IMG/VR virus record: IMGVR_UViG_3300042090_000139
Span: 1-32,994 of that record
DNA length: 32,994 bases
DNA from: a virus
Reading direction: 5' to 3' (one strand)
Positions 20,357 to 28,057 of this stretch are shown here, piece by piece. The number at the start of each line of letters is the position of its first letter. The stretch's first letter is position 1. The notes below the pieces were generated by a model. The model had not been told where the DNA came from. It was given only the letters and a program-made list of their open reading frames with translations, and did no database searches. The translations under genes were made by a program, and so were the position numbers.

Positions 20357-22690
20357 ATGCCTCGTCTTAGAATGCGTGATTTTTGGACCTTTAAGCCTAA
20401 AGAGGTTATAGGGTCCAAGAAAAATCTCTTTGAATGTAAAGACTCTACCTCACCAACAGGTTCAAGCCTGTTGGTGAAGGTGGCTGCTACTCATTCTGGA
20501 GTAGTAAATCAGAACCATCGATTCTATCGCCCTGATAGAATGCAAGATGCTACACATCAGTGGATACCTGAAGATGGGAAAGGCTATCCAAAGCCTGTCT
20601 TATTCGAACATAATAAATCTGGCGATGTGTTGGGGCGAGTACGCACTGCCCGTTATGTTGATGAGTCTTATAAGTGGGCTGCCGACTTCCCTACAATTAA
20701 AGATTCCCTTTTCTATAAAGTCGGCGATAAGAAAGTTGATCTTTTTAAATCAGTGGATTGGATTGTAGATAACTTAATGGGAGTACCAGACTATTCGGGT
20801 CTTGGTTACATTGAGTTGGGTATAAATGTTACTAATCCAGACGCAATTGGTAAAGTTTTAAGGGACGAATTTCTTACTGTATCTGTAGGATTCCAAACTG
20901 ATTCAGCAATCTGTAGTGTATGTCATACAGATTGGGCTAAAGACGATAAGTGTGATCATCGTCCAGGTACTCGTGATGAAGAATCAGGCCGTCCAGCATT
21001 CTTAATTACTGGTGATTTTAAGTACGAAGAATTATCTTTCGTGAACTTCCCAGCAGATCCCTTCGCAGGCAAAGTTGCAAAAGATGCCCTTAAGGATTCA
21101 CTAAATCGCAAATTCTTTATGGGATTGAGTCACGAAAAACAGCAGGCATTCGTTGCCGCTGCAGGAATGTCTATGTCAGACGCAATTCTAGACTATGACA
21201 TTCAGATTGTGGAGGACAAAGCGGTGACAACTTACGACCTAAGCAAGACCGACGCACAAGCTGCATTCGAAGTCGAGATTAAGGCTGAATCTCTTACTGC
21301 CGCTCGTTCATTAGAACTGAAGCAAACATTACAAGACTGGAAGCCAGAATCTGAAACCGATAAGACTAAAAGACGCTCTTTAATGTCTACTTTAAACGCA
21401 AAGATTAAAAAGAATGGTTGGACTGGTGTTGATAATACCTCTTCAACAGAAACAGATGCTGAAATTCAAGCAGCAATTACTGATAAACCTTGTGACGACG
21501 GGTGCGGCGAAGAAATTGATTGGTCTAAAGAAACACTAGACGCAACAGAAACCGAATACTTCTCTGATGAAGAAGGTATCTATGCGGAAATGCTAGTGGA
21601 AATGGATGCTGCTCTGGCTGCTGGAGAACTAACAGATGAATTGGTTAAAGACGCTAAGCTAAGTACAGAAGCTCGTAAAAAGCTTGGTGGTTCTACATTC
21701 TGTGGGCCAGGTAGATCGTTCCCTGTTCCTGATTGTGCTCATGTAGTAGCAGCACGCAGATTGATTGGCCGTTATAAGGGCGGATCAAAAGATAAAATTC
21801 TAGCTTGTGTATCACGCAAGGCTTCTAGTCTTGGATGTGGTGGGAAAAAAGATACAATTAATCCTCAAGTGTCTGAGAAACCAGATACTATTCAGGAGAG
21901 TACTGAGTTTGGTGATTATGTAAAGACTCTGAACTTGGATCTCAGCGACGGGCACGCAACAGAAGCTCTAGGTCATTATGCTTCAGTTGATAAGTGTTAC
22001 AAAGGCGCTGATGATAACTGTAAAGGTGCTATTAGAAGTCTTCATTATGATTTAGGTCAGAAGTGGAGTGCGGAAAGCGCCCTAGAGTGGTCTAAGAAGT
22101 ACCTGAAAGAAAAAGATAAAGATTCAGTTCTTATTTCTACTAAAGAACTCGCAGATAAAGAAGAGGCAGTAAATAATCTTACTGATGAAGTAAAGAAAAC
22201 TACTGATGCTCTTAATGCCGCAAAGGCAACTTCAACAGAAATGTTGAAGGGAGTTAAGAAAGCTCTAGCAACACAGATTGTGATTTACAAGTCTCTTACT
22301 GGTCATGCTGACTATAAGGGATTAGACCAAGCAGCGTTAGCTGTTAAAGTCGAAGAATTAAGCAAGAGGCACGTGACGTCTTTAAGGGACGCAGTTGCCG
22401 ATATTATGTCAGAGTTGAAGTGGGTTGAACCTACAACAACTCAGCCGACGGATAAGGTCAATGAACCAGGCAAGTCGGTTGCCGATAATGCGCAGGTGGA
22501 TCAGTCTGCTTCAGTTGATGGTAATAAGAAACCAGAAGCTGATAATTTAGCGGAGAAGCTCAAGAAGCAGCAGGCAGCAACAGCAGCCCTTCGTGATAGA
22601 TTGAGTTCCATGACCCCGAGGGAGAGAGCACTCTTCCTGGCGGACTCAGCATACAATGATGCTAAGGCTGCAGTTCCAAAAAGTAATTAG
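20357..22690 (+). CDS. Prohead protease fused to a scaffold-like region
   Basis: A 777-residue protein. Residues 1-245 are a prohead maturation protease: SGVVNQNHRFY (47-57), catalytic His85 in LFEHNKSGDVLGRV, Ser176 in LTVSVGF, and a zinc-type cluster C186, C189, C199, H201, ending FVNFPADPFAGK. The rest looks like scaffold: a DUF6582-like segment (435-493, LSTEARKKL, GRSFPVPDCAHV), a Cys-containing domain (515-585) and a coiled coil (about 590-690) with SLRDAVADIMSEL. I choose ATG 20357 with AGGAA upstream; an upstream ATG at 20330 lies in the previous gene. A strong internal start at 21224 may give the scaffold alone. After capsid assembly the protease would digest the scaffold and itself. 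Confidence 0.85.
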   Translation: MPRLRMRDFWTFKPKEVIGSKKNLFECKDSTSPTGSSLLVKVAATHSGVVNQNHRFYRPDRMQDATHQWIPEDGKGYPKPVLFEHNKSGDVLGRVRTARYVDESYKWAADFPTIKDSLFYKVGDKKVDLFKSVDWIVDNLMGVPDYSGLGYIELGINVTNPDAIGKVLRDEFLTVSVGFQTDSAICSVCHTDWAKDDKCDHRPGTRDEESGRPAFLITGDFKYEELSFVNFPADPFAGKVAKDALKDSLNRKFFMGLSHEKQQAFVAAAGMSMSDAILDYDIQIVEDKAVTTYDLSKTDAQAAFEVEIKAESLTAARSLELKQTLQDWKPESETDKTKRRSLMSTLNAKIKKNGWTGVDNTSSTETDAEIQAAITDKPCDDGCGEEIDWSKETLDATETEYFSDEEGIYAEMLVEMDAALAAGELTDELVKDAKLSTEARKKLGGSTFCGPGRSFPVPDCAHVVAARRLIGRYKGGSKDKILACVSRKASSLGCGGKKDTINPQVSEKPDTIQESTEFGDYVKTLNLDLSDGHATEALGHYASVDKCYKGADDNCKGAIRSLHYDLGQKWSAESALEWSKKYLKEKDKDSVLISTKELADKEEAVNNLTDEVKKTTDALNAAKATSTEMLKGVKKALATQIVIYKSLTGHADYKGLDQAALAVKVEELSKRHVTSLRDAVADIMSELKWVEPTTTQPTDKVNEPGKSVADNAQVDQSASVDGNKKPEADNLAEKLKKQQAATAALRDRLSSMTPRERALFLADSAYNDAKAAVPKSN
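20450..20477 (+). repeat. Perfect 11-bp inverted repeat inside the protease gene
   Basis: TCACCAACAGG (20450-20460) and CCTGTTGGTGA (20467-20477) are perfect reverse complements with a six-base loop TTCAAG. It codes for residues about 32-41, in a linker before the protease domain. No T-run follows. In RNA it would form a stable hairpin about 95 bases after the start codon, which could slow ribosomes or polymerase. Confidence 0.7.
21211..21226 (+). promoter_or_regulatory. Internal ribosome site and GTG start for a scaffold product
   Basis: GGAGG (21211-21215), eight bases, then GTG (21224-21226) in the frame of the protease gene, at codon 290. It is the strongest Shine-Dalgarno match in this gene and lies after the end of the protease domain. 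Starting here gives a 488-residue protein holding all the scaffold-like parts. Confidence 0.55.
21224..22690 (+). CDS. Nested scaffold protein (in-frame internal start)
   Basis: A probable second product of the protease gene, 488 residues, starting at GTG 21224 and sharing the stop. It contains the DUF6582-like segment, the Cys-containing domain, the coiled coil and the acidic/Gln-rich tail but no protease. Lambda-like phages make a scaffold (Nu3) the same way from inside the protease gene (C), allowing many scaffold copies per protease. What is seen is the ribosome site, spacing and domain boundary; actual use is inferred. Confidence 0.5.
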   Translation: MTTYDLSKTDAQAAFEVEIKAESLTAARSLELKQTLQDWKPESETDKTKRRSLMSTLNAKIKKNGWTGVDNTSSTETDAEIQAAITDKPCDDGCGEEIDWSKETLDATETEYFSDEEGIYAEMLVEMDAALAAGELTDELVKDAKLSTEARKKLGGSTFCGPGRSFPVPDCAHVVAARRLIGRYKGGSKDKILACVSRKASSLGCGGKKDTINPQVSEKPDTIQESTEFGDYVKTLNLDLSDGHATEALGHYASVDKCYKGADDNCKGAIRSLHYDLGQKWSAESALEWSKKYLKEKDKDSVLISTKELADKEEAVNNLTDEVKKTTDALNAAKATSTEMLKGVKKALATQIVIYKSLTGHADYKGLDQAALAVKVEELSKRHVTSLRDAVADIMSELKWVEPTTTQPTDKVNEPGKSVADNAQVDQSASVDGNKKPEADNLAEKLKKQQAATAALRDRLSSMTPRERALFLADSAYNDAKAAVPKSN

Positions 22691-22701
22691 GAGATAGTTA
22701 T

Positions 22702-23868
22702 ATGGCTTTTGATATTAATAACCAGTATACTGGTAATCTTTTTGGTAGAGACCGTATTGGTCACACTACCCCAGATGCCGAAGCAACTGAAGTTCTTCGC
22801 CCTTGGTTGCCTGTACCATATCCAGCTCCTTACCTGCCAACTCTTCGTCAGGATCAAGGACACCCAGTTCTAGCTAATGTTGTATTGAGCTCACAGATGT
22901 TGATTGGACAAGACGCTTCTGGTGCTTTTGTTCCAGCAGGTCTATTCTGCGGAACCCAAGCTCTTAAGTCTCTAGGCGGTCAATACTGTGCTTTTAAGTA
23001 TTCCGCATCTGATGTGGGATTTGCTTATAATGCCATCACAGGCAATCTAGTTGCTTCCGCTGGTGAAGTCGCTGTTCTAGCTGCCCCATCAGACGGTGCT
23101 GATGGTGATGTTATTACATTCCCTGATGGCACAACTTATACAACTTCCTCTTCATCCGCCACTGGCGCAGATGATGTTGCTGACGCAAAGACTTGCGGTT
23201 TATTCCCTAATGGCCGTGTAAAGCCAATCGGTCTTTGCTTGCGTAATGTGTTCCAATATCTAGGTGGAGTTGATTTCTCATCCACTAGCCCAACCCTAAT
23301 CTATAAGATGAACGGTGTTCTACCTGTTAAGTTCAAGGTACATAACTATATGCACGAAATGGGTACCTCCGTTCAGACGGAAATGGTTATCCGTCTACCT
23401 TGGATCGGAGCAACTCCAAGCACCCTAACAACCCTCACTACAAATGACGGTGTTGCTGGGTATATCCAGAGTAATTATAGTCGTTCATTCGTTCACTTCA
23501 CTGGTACCCCAACCTTCGGACAGATGGTTATGGGATCCACTGATTTAGGCGATGGTGGTCACTACACTGATTGGGACGGCGTTTCCGTTTCTGATATTTG
23601 CGGTCGTGTAATTGGTATCCAGAACATGTATCCAATTCGTGACTACGCAAACCGTGTTCGTACCTTGTGGGATCCATCCCGCTTGGTAGGACCGATCAAA
23701 GATCCTAACCCATCATCTATCATGATGGGCGGTAGCCAAACTGGTGGTATTGATTACCAGCTAAATCTTGGCACCGACGGCGTATTTAAGAAAGCTTACG
23801 ATCAAGGTAAGCCACTACATAACGAATATAGCACATACATTCTAGTTAAGGTTGGGGCTTGCCTGTAA
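22702..23868 (+). CDS. Abundant head structural protein of unknown type
   Basis: A 388-residue protein with no signal, mixed alpha/beta pattern, Gly/Asp/Thr-rich loops and scattered cysteines. AGGAGA (22690-22695) precedes the ATG. Codon choice (many C-ending codons) matches the major capsid gene at 24649 and the 247-residue protein, suggesting high expression. It sits exactly between the protease/scaffold gene and the major capsid gene, where decoration or second capsid subunits are found. It is not recognisably HK97-like to me by eye; a fold search could settle whether it is a second capsid protein. The stop codon lies in the loop of a small hairpin. Confidence 0.68.
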   Translation: MAFDINNQYTGNLFGRDRIGHTTPDAEATEVLRPWLPVPYPAPYLPTLRQDQGHPVLANVVLSSQMLIGQDASGAFVPAGLFCGTQALKSLGGQYCAFKYSASDVGFAYNAITGNLVASAGEVAVLAAPSDGADGDVITFPDGTTYTTSSSSATGADDVADAKTCGLFPNGRVKPIGLCLRNVFQYLGGVDFSSTSPTLIYKMNGVLPVKFKVHNYMHEMGTSVQTEMVIRLPWIGATPSTLTTLTTNDGVAGYIQSNYSRSFVHFTGTPTFGQMVMGSTDLGDGGHYTDWDGVSVSDICGRVIGIQNMYPIRDYANRVRTLWDPSRLVGPIKDPNPSSIMMGGSQTGGIDYQLNLGTDGVFKKAYDQGKPLHNEYSTYILVKVGACL

Positions 23869-23875
23869 GGCAGGC
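23861..23875 (+). repeat. Hairpin around a stop codon
   Basis: GCCTG (23861-23865) pairs with CAGGC (23871-23875), placing the TAA stop (23866-23868) of the previous gene in the loop. No T-run follows. It could slow ribosome readthrough into the overlapping frame, shield the message from nucleases, or be chance. Confidence 0.4.
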
Positions 23876-23906
23876 CTCCTCTCTAGAACTTAGGGCAGAG
23901 GATACT

Positions 23907-24128
23907 GTGATTTTCCAGACCCATATTAAAAAAGGGAAAGCGATTTTGGTTCCTAGTGGGCTTCGTTGCCAAGGGCCTAGGCTTAAACAACCTGACCAAT
24001 TGTGTAATAAGTTATTAGTCAAGAAAAGTTCCCAAGGCCAAATAGCAGGCGCATTCAAGTGCGAACGCTGTTCACAAGAAATAGAGGTCGAAATAGCATT
24101 CACAAATGTGGACAAAGGAAAACTCTAA
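23907..24128 (+). CDS. Com-like zinc-binding regulator
   Basis: A 73-residue protein resembling the phage Mu Com family, small zinc proteins that regulate translation by binding mRNA. The pattern GLRC ... LCNKLLVK ... FKCERCSQEIEVE fits the Com layout of two Cys pairs around a short linker, although the first pair is spaced by 13 residues instead of two. I choose GTG 23907 because AGAGGA lies just upstream; a TTG at 23859 in frame would add 16 residues with no family likeness. It lies just upstream of the HNH and major capsid genes, whose leader can fold, so control of capsid translation is conceivable but unproven. Confidence 0.62.
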   Translation: MIFQTHIKKGKAILVPSGLRCQGPRLKQPDQLCNKLLVKKSSQGQIAGAFKCERCSQEIEVEIAFTNVDKGKL

Positions 24129-24555
24129 AATTTACGCTCGTGATTGGGCCCGTAAAGATAGACTAAAGAATCCCGAAAAATACAAGACAGCGTATAAAAA
24201 TAATCGGGAACGAAGTCAAGCAAGAGGTAGAGCTTTTAGTAGAACGCCGAAGGGACAATTTGGATTTATGCGTCGGCGAGCTAAGAAAGAAAGTTTAGAA
24301 TTAAATCTAACTTTTGAAGAATTCCTGGATATACGAAGTCTTCCTTGTCAATATTGTAAAGGAACTTTGCCAGAAGCTGGTTCTGGAATAGATAGACAAG
24401 ATAATAGACTTGGATATATTAGTGGAAATTGCGTCCCTTGTTGTGGTAGTTGTAATACAACGAAGGGATTATTAGAAGCTGCTGGATTGACTTACCCAAG
24501 AACTTTAGATATTTTAATGGAAATCCTGGCAGAGCAAAAATTGAAGTTGAAATAG
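24106..24555 (+). CDS. HNH endonuclease, probable homing type
   Basis: A 149-residue HNH nuclease. The N-terminus is basic (RDWARKDRLKNPEKYK, then RRRAKKE) for DNA binding; the C-terminal part has PCQYCKGTLP (CxxC), GIDRQDNRLGYISGN and CVPCCGSCNTTKG, the zinc-supported HNH core found in many phage free-standing nucleases. It overlaps the end of the Com-like gene and has no good ribosome site. Its place between head genes, right before the major capsid gene, is typical of homing endonucleases that spread among phages. No intron or intein boundary is visible, so I call it free-standing. Confidence 0.88.
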   Translation: MWTKENSKIYARDWARKDRLKNPEKYKTAYKNNRERSQARGRAFSRTPKGQFGFMRRRAKKESLELNLTFEEFLDIRSLPCQYCKGTLPEAGSGIDRQDNRLGYISGNCVPCCGSCNTTKGLLEAAGLTYPRTLDILMEILAEQKLKLK

Positions 24556-24565
24556 CAGTTAGGTC

Positions 24566-24594
24566 TTAATAAATAGCTGATTTAAAGCTATACT
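24566..24594 (+). promoter_or_regulatory. Promoter-like element of the major capsid gene
   Basis: TATACT (24589-24594) lies 17 bases after TTAATA (24566-24571). It extends as TATACTAATCAGATAT, matching the elements at 3080 and 4527. It lies in the 93-base gap after the HNH gene and would give a leader of about 48 bases starting near 24601. A promoter of its own would allow extra capsid protein. Confidence 0.55.
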
Positions 24595-24629
24595 AATCAG
24601 ATATGTAAGAGATCCTACTAGATCAAATC

Positions 24630-24641
24630 GCCCTGGAGGGC
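24630..24641 (+). promoter_or_regulatory. Hairpin covering the capsid gene ribosome site
   Basis: GCCC (24630-24633) can pair with GGGC (24638-24641) over TGGA, enclosing the Shine-Dalgarno sequence GGAGGG (24635-24640) nine bases before ATG 24649. The stem is only four GC pairs, so it could tune translation. A Com-like protein gene lies just upstream. Confidence 0.4.
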
Positions 24642-24648
24642 TGTAACT

Positions 24649-25968
24649 ATGTCTCAGAAAGCACCTTTACAAATGACTGACGAGCAAATTACGCAGTTTA
24701 AACGCTTCGACAGCATTTTCCGCACTAACGGGTGGGACCCAGAATCGAAGCGTCAGATTACTGTCAAGGATGCTCTTGACATTCAGAACGCCGCTTTCAT
24801 GATTCCTAGGGTAATGACCCAGATTATTCAAGAAGGTATTGAGCCTCTCTTGATTGGTACATCACTTCTAACTAGGATCGATTATGTTCCAGGCATGATG
24901 ACTGTATTCCCAGCCATCCCACCTCTTCGTGCTGAAGAGTCTGGCGATGGTATGGCATTGCCTATCTTCAACATTGATGTAGGCGGAGCCGCAACCTTCG
25001 GGACGCATGTTACCCGCCACGGTCTAATGCTAAAGATTGCGAAGCGCTATGTAGAAGAGTCCAGCTATCCTTGGATCAATACATGGTTGCGTCTCGCTGG
25101 CAACGCTCTTGCTCGCCACAAGGAAGAGTACATTTTCAACCATATTACGAGCCTTGGTGCTGTTGTGTTCAACAACGATCCATCTTCTCGTACCCCATCC
25201 TCAACCACTCAGCCTATCAAAGGTGTAACGACTGGTCGCAACCTCAAGGGTCAGCTAAATGGATCCATGACTGTTGATGATGTGTTTGATATGTACGCTC
25301 AGATCCTATTAGGCGGCTTCGTACCAGATACAATGCTAGTCCACCCAATGGCTTGGTTGATGTGGGTAAAGGATCCTCTACTCCGTGAGTTCGCTATTCA
25401 AGCTGGCGGCGGATCATTCTTCGCCAACTGGACTGGCCAGGCTGCCCAACTAAGCAACCTGTTCTATAACTTCGGTGGTCTTGGCTACGGTCAAGGTCAG
25501 ACTGGGCAGTATACTGCTGGACAGTTAACTGGAGGACAGATCTCTACTCCTGAGGGCGTTCCACAGCGTCAAACATCAGCACCGATGCTGCCTAATTACT
25601 TAGGTCTGCCTTTCAGAATCTTGGTATCTCCGTTTATGCGCTTCGACCCAGTTGGTCGTACCACAGATATCTTGATGTTCAACAGCAAGAATCTTGGTGC
25701 CCTAATTGTTGACGAAGATCCACATGTTAAGTCTTTCGAAGATAACCGTTACGGTATCCAAGAAATGTCGATCGAAGAGACCTATGGTCTTGGAATCGTA
25801 AACGAAGGCCAAGCAATTGGTACAGCTCTTAATGTTAAGATTCGTCCTAACGAATTCACTCTACCAGCGCGTACTGTATTCAACCTTACGGACGAAAACA
25901 ATACGTTCCAGAACTTGGAAGATGTGGCTGTATTCGGTACTACACCAGTCGATCCAAACAACGCATAA
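24649..25968 (+). CDS. Major capsid protein, HK97 fold
   Basis: A 439-residue protein fitting HK97-type major capsid proteins: an N-terminal charged helix region, the N-arm followed by PAIPPLRAEESGDG, a long spine-helix segment (RYVEESSYPWINTWLRLAGN, then ALARHKEEYIFNHI), a P-domain-like DTMLVHPMAWLMW stretch and FRILVSPFMRFDPVG near the C-terminus. It is the most codon-biased gene here, with many C-ending codons, as expected for the most abundant protein. It has its own promoter-like element, a strong ribosome site and is followed by the only clear terminator in the window. It should be processed by the protease at 20357, but no cleavage site is assigned. Confidence 0.85.
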   Translation: MSQKAPLQMTDEQITQFKRFDSIFRTNGWDPESKRQITVKDALDIQNAAFMIPRVMTQIIQEGIEPLLIGTSLLTRIDYVPGMMTVFPAIPPLRAEESGDGMALPIFNIDVGGAATFGTHVTRHGLMLKIAKRYVEESSYPWINTWLRLAGNALARHKEEYIFNHITSLGAVVFNNDPSSRTPSSTTQPIKGVTTGRNLKGQLNGSMTVDDVFDMYAQILLGGFVPDTMLVHPMAWLMWVKDPLLREFAIQAGGGSFFANWTGQAAQLSNLFYNFGGLGYGQGQTGQYTAGQLTGGQISTPEGVPQRQTSAPMLPNYLGLPFRILVSPFMRFDPVGRTTDILMFNSKNLGALIVDEDPHVKSFEDNRYGIQEMSIEETYGLGIVNEGQAIGTALNVKIRPNEFTLPARTVFNLTDENNTFQNLEDVAVFGTTPVDPNNA

Positions 25969-25983
25969 CGAACCTGATAAACC

Positions 25984-26018
25984 AAAAGAGGCTACTCGCA
26001 AGAGTAGCCTTTTTTATT
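25984..26018 (+). terminator. Rho-independent terminator after the capsid gene
   Basis: AGGCTACTC (25989-25997) pairs perfectly with GAGTAGCCT (26002-26010) over a GCAA tetraloop and is followed by TTTTTATTT, with AAAAG upstream. A nine-pair stem, stable tetraloop and T-run are a textbook intrinsic terminator. It ends the head module. Confidence 0.93.
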
Positions 26019-26032
26019 TGTAATATTAAAGG

Positions 26033-26041
26033 TGGTATACT
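26033..26041 (+). promoter_or_regulatory. Extended -10 promoter after the terminator
   Basis: TGGTATACT has the TGn extension and a good TATACT box, right behind the terminator and 18 bases before ATG 26060. No -35 box is obvious, as extended -10 promoters can lack one. It would restart transcription for the lysis and fibre operon. Confidence 0.55.
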
Positions 26042-26059
26042 AGAAAGGTCTGGAGACTT

Positions 26060-26257
26060 ATGGATAATAACATTGTCATAGATGGAGTAAGCTATACAGC
26101 ATTCAATGTTGATGGTAATACTTGGATGATTAAACGATGGCAAAATTATACCAGTCTGGATGATGAATCCGATTATACAGAAAGTCTATTATCAATCGAT
26201 ACAAAAGACCCTATGATTGCTGTTAAGGCAGCCATAGCTAGAGGATCTTGGTCTTAA
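26060..26257 (+). CDS. Small hypothetical protein, 65 residues
   Basis: A short, acidic protein, MDNNIVIDGVSYTAFNVDGN onward, with Trp and Tyr in a likely small beta-fold and a short helix near the end (MIAVKAAIARG). CTGGAG upstream supports the ATG. First gene behind the promoter after the terminator. No family recognised and no function proposed. Confidence 0.6.
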   Translation: MDNNIVIDGVSYTAFNVDGNTWMIKRWQNYTSLDDESDYTESLLSIDTKDPMIAVKAAIARGSWS

Positions 26258-26270
26258 TTAAGGAGAGCCT

Positions 26271-26819
26271 ATGAGCTACGAAAACAAGCCACCCGAATGG
26301 CGTAAATGGTTCGGTCGAATAATCACAATAGATCCCACTAAATGCCAAAGATTCCAGTGTGGCGGGTTCTTCGTTAATGCCAGTAACCATCCTGTGGAAA
26401 TCATTCAACCAGATGCTCAAGTAGATAGAATCCTAGAAGGTTTGAGGGACGGGCGTCTTAAAGATATTACAGACAGCCATAATAAAGGGATGAGTATCAA
26501 AGGTATAGGCCATACGGCTACTAAGTCAGAAGACACTGGTAAGAGAATATACATAACCACTGATAAAAATGGCAGCTTAGCTATTAAATCTGCCGAGACA
26601 CCAGAAGAAATAGCTCTTTGTGAAGCCACTATTAAAAAGACGGGCATTATAGTTCCGCAAGATTATAAATTTGCTGACCCTATAGGATTTGAAGGAAGAT
26701 TACTTCCTGGGCAAGAATCTTTAGTATTACATAACCTAGAAGAGAAGGTCACGGAAGCTAATAGGAAGGTATTCGGTGAAGCTCCAACTATAAAGCCTGG
26801 ACCAAGAAAGGTACACTAA
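26271..26819 (+). CDS. Hypothetical phage protein, 182 residues
   Basis: A soluble protein with no signal or membrane segment, two cysteines near the N-terminus (CQRFQC, 25-30), a mixed middle and a C-terminal helix rich in Glu and Lys before a Pro/Lys tail. AAGGAGA upstream supports the ATG. It overlaps the Ig-like gene by one base (TAATG). The order suggests a virion or assembly protein, but nothing identifies it. Confidence 0.62.
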   Translation: MSYENKPPEWRKWFGRIITIDPTKCQRFQCGGFFVNASNHPVEIIQPDAQVDRILEGLRDGRLKDITDSHNKGMSIKGIGHTATKSEDTGKRIYITTDKNGSLAIKSAETPEEIALCEATIKKTGIIVPQDYKFADPIGFEGRLLPGQESLVLHNLEEKVTEANRKVFGEAPTIKPGPRKVH

Positions 26820-27598
26820 TGCCTACAGCTCCTACAATTACTAGTGTAACTCCTTCAGTTAGTGAAACTGATGTGGTTCTTGGTACACAAATTATAGTAG
26901 TTTTTAGTGAGCTAATGAATCATACTACTATTACAGATGCTACTTTTTCTTTGACTGGGCCAGGCCAAACAATGGAGATATCTCCAGACCAGTTGATTCT
27001 GAAAAACCCAAACGCCGTTACAGGTAGAGAATACATAACTGGTACATTTTCTTTTGATGATACTATAAATAACGGTACGCAAACTCAATTAACATTTGTG
27101 CCTAGTAGACCTTTGCGCCCCAACGAAGAATATACTGTTCTAATTATAGGTAGCGGTGGTATATTAACTGGAACTAACGCAGTAATGAGTGCGGCCGAAG
27201 TGCCTATGGCTTCTAGTTATGAGTGGTCGTTTACTACTGGAGAATTGAATCTAGTAGTTCCTCCTCCTCAATCCCCTGTAGCTGGCTGTGCTCCTCCTCT
27301 AGATCCTAAGTGTATAGTAGTAATTCCTAGACAGAGTGGTAATCAAATAACTGGGGCTAATTTAACTCAAGAGATAGATCTTATTTTCCCTTCTCCTGTT
27401 TCTCTAAGTCCTTATGATCCTACTGGAGATATTTTGTGTAGTATAGAGGCTATATTAGGCGACCCGCAGGTTAGAATTCCTTCTGGCCTTACTGTTACAC
27501 CAAGCTGGTCTTCTTATGGAGGACAAGCAAATCGCAGACTTACTCTTTTAATTCAGGGATGGCCACCTGAACCACAATTTCCATGGAGCCGATTCTAA
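26819..27598 (+). CDS. SbsA-type Ig-like domain protein
   Basis: A 259-residue protein. Residues about 1-145 match the bacterial Ig-like fold of the SbsA/Big_5 kind: APTITSVTPSVSETDV, IIVVFSELMNHTTITDATF, LRPNEEYTVLI and a closing YEWSFTTG. A Pro-rich linker with two cysteines follows (149-168), and the C-terminal part (170-259) may be a second, diverged beta-sandwich. Such domains decorate phage fibres and capsids and bind surface polysaccharide weakly. The stop overlaps the M15 peptidase start by one base. The link to adhesion is inferred from the fold. Confidence 0.72.
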   Translation: MPTAPTITSVTPSVSETDVVLGTQIIVVFSELMNHTTITDATFSLTGPGQTMEISPDQLILKNPNAVTGREYITGTFSFDDTINNGTQTQLTFVPSRPLRPNEEYTVLIIGSGGILTGTNAVMSAAEVPMASSYEWSFTTGELNLVVPPPQSPVAGCAPPLDPKCIVVIPRQSGNQITGANLTQEIDLIFPSPVSLSPYDPTGDILCSIEAILGDPQVRIPSGLTVTPSWSSYGGQANRRLTLLIQGWPPEPQFPWSRF

Positions 27599-28050
27599 TG
27601 AAATTAAGCCCTCATTTTTCCGATAAAGAATTGGGAGTTATAGGTTGTGAACAGAGAATTGTAGACAATGCTACTTATCTATGTATGACACTTTTAGAAC
27701 CTATTCGTGCGCATTTTAACGCGCCTATTAATATCCATGATGGGTATAGAGATCCTAAACATAACGCAAGAGTTGGAGGAAAACCAGACTCATTTCATCT
27801 ATATAATGGCGGAGATTCGGCCGCTGATTTCGATGTTAATGGTGATCAGAAGCCAACTTACAAAGATGTATTTGATTGGATAAGACTCTCTAGCAAGTTG
27901 CCCTTTGACAAAGTAATTTTAGAGCATAATGACGCTGGTAAAGACTCTACAATTCATATACAATTAGATAGAAATACTGCTCCCCGTCGTGAGGCTTATA
28001 TTGGAGGGACTGGAAATTCTCAACAATACATTCTAGTTGAGACTAGGTAG
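27598..28050 (+). CDS. M15-family peptidoglycan peptidase (endolysin or virion lysin)
   Basis: A 150-residue zinc peptidase of the D-Ala-D-Ala/L-Ala-D-Glu type. Motifs: INIHDGYRDPKHN (45-57), S65-F-H67 ... A75-A-D77, E109 and H120-I-Q. The usual S-x-H-x-x-G-x-A-x-D motif here has three extra residues between His and Asp (SFHLYNGGDSAADF), as in some divergent families. No signal peptide, so a holin or other export is needed if it acts from inside. I choose ATG 27598 on the TAATG overlap; an in-frame ATG at 27583 lies in the previous gene. The next gene codes a small membrane protein, fitting a lysis group. Confidence 0.82.
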   Translation: MKLSPHFSDKELGVIGCEQRIVDNATYLCMTLLEPIRAHFNAPINIHDGYRDPKHNARVGGKPDSFHLYNGGDSAADFDVNGDQKPTYKDVFDWIRLSSKLPFDKVILEHNDAGKDSTIHIQLDRNTAPRREAYIGGTGNSQQYILVETR

Positions 28051-28057
28051 GTACAAA

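Noticed and set aside
20218-20418. A 66-residue frame on the - strand over the junction before the protease gene, and a 101-residue one at 19968-20273.
   Set aside because: Both are opposite well-supported + strand genes with strong ribosome sites; there is no evidence of - strand transcription in the window.
23861-23875. Intrinsic terminator at the end of the 388-residue gene.
   Set aside because: The stem is only five pairs and no T-run follows; a clear terminator comes only after the capsid gene.
24106-24555. Intron or intein carrying the HNH gene.
   Set aside because: The flanking genes are complete with their own starts and stops, and no splice or intein motifs are visible; it is better read as free-standing.
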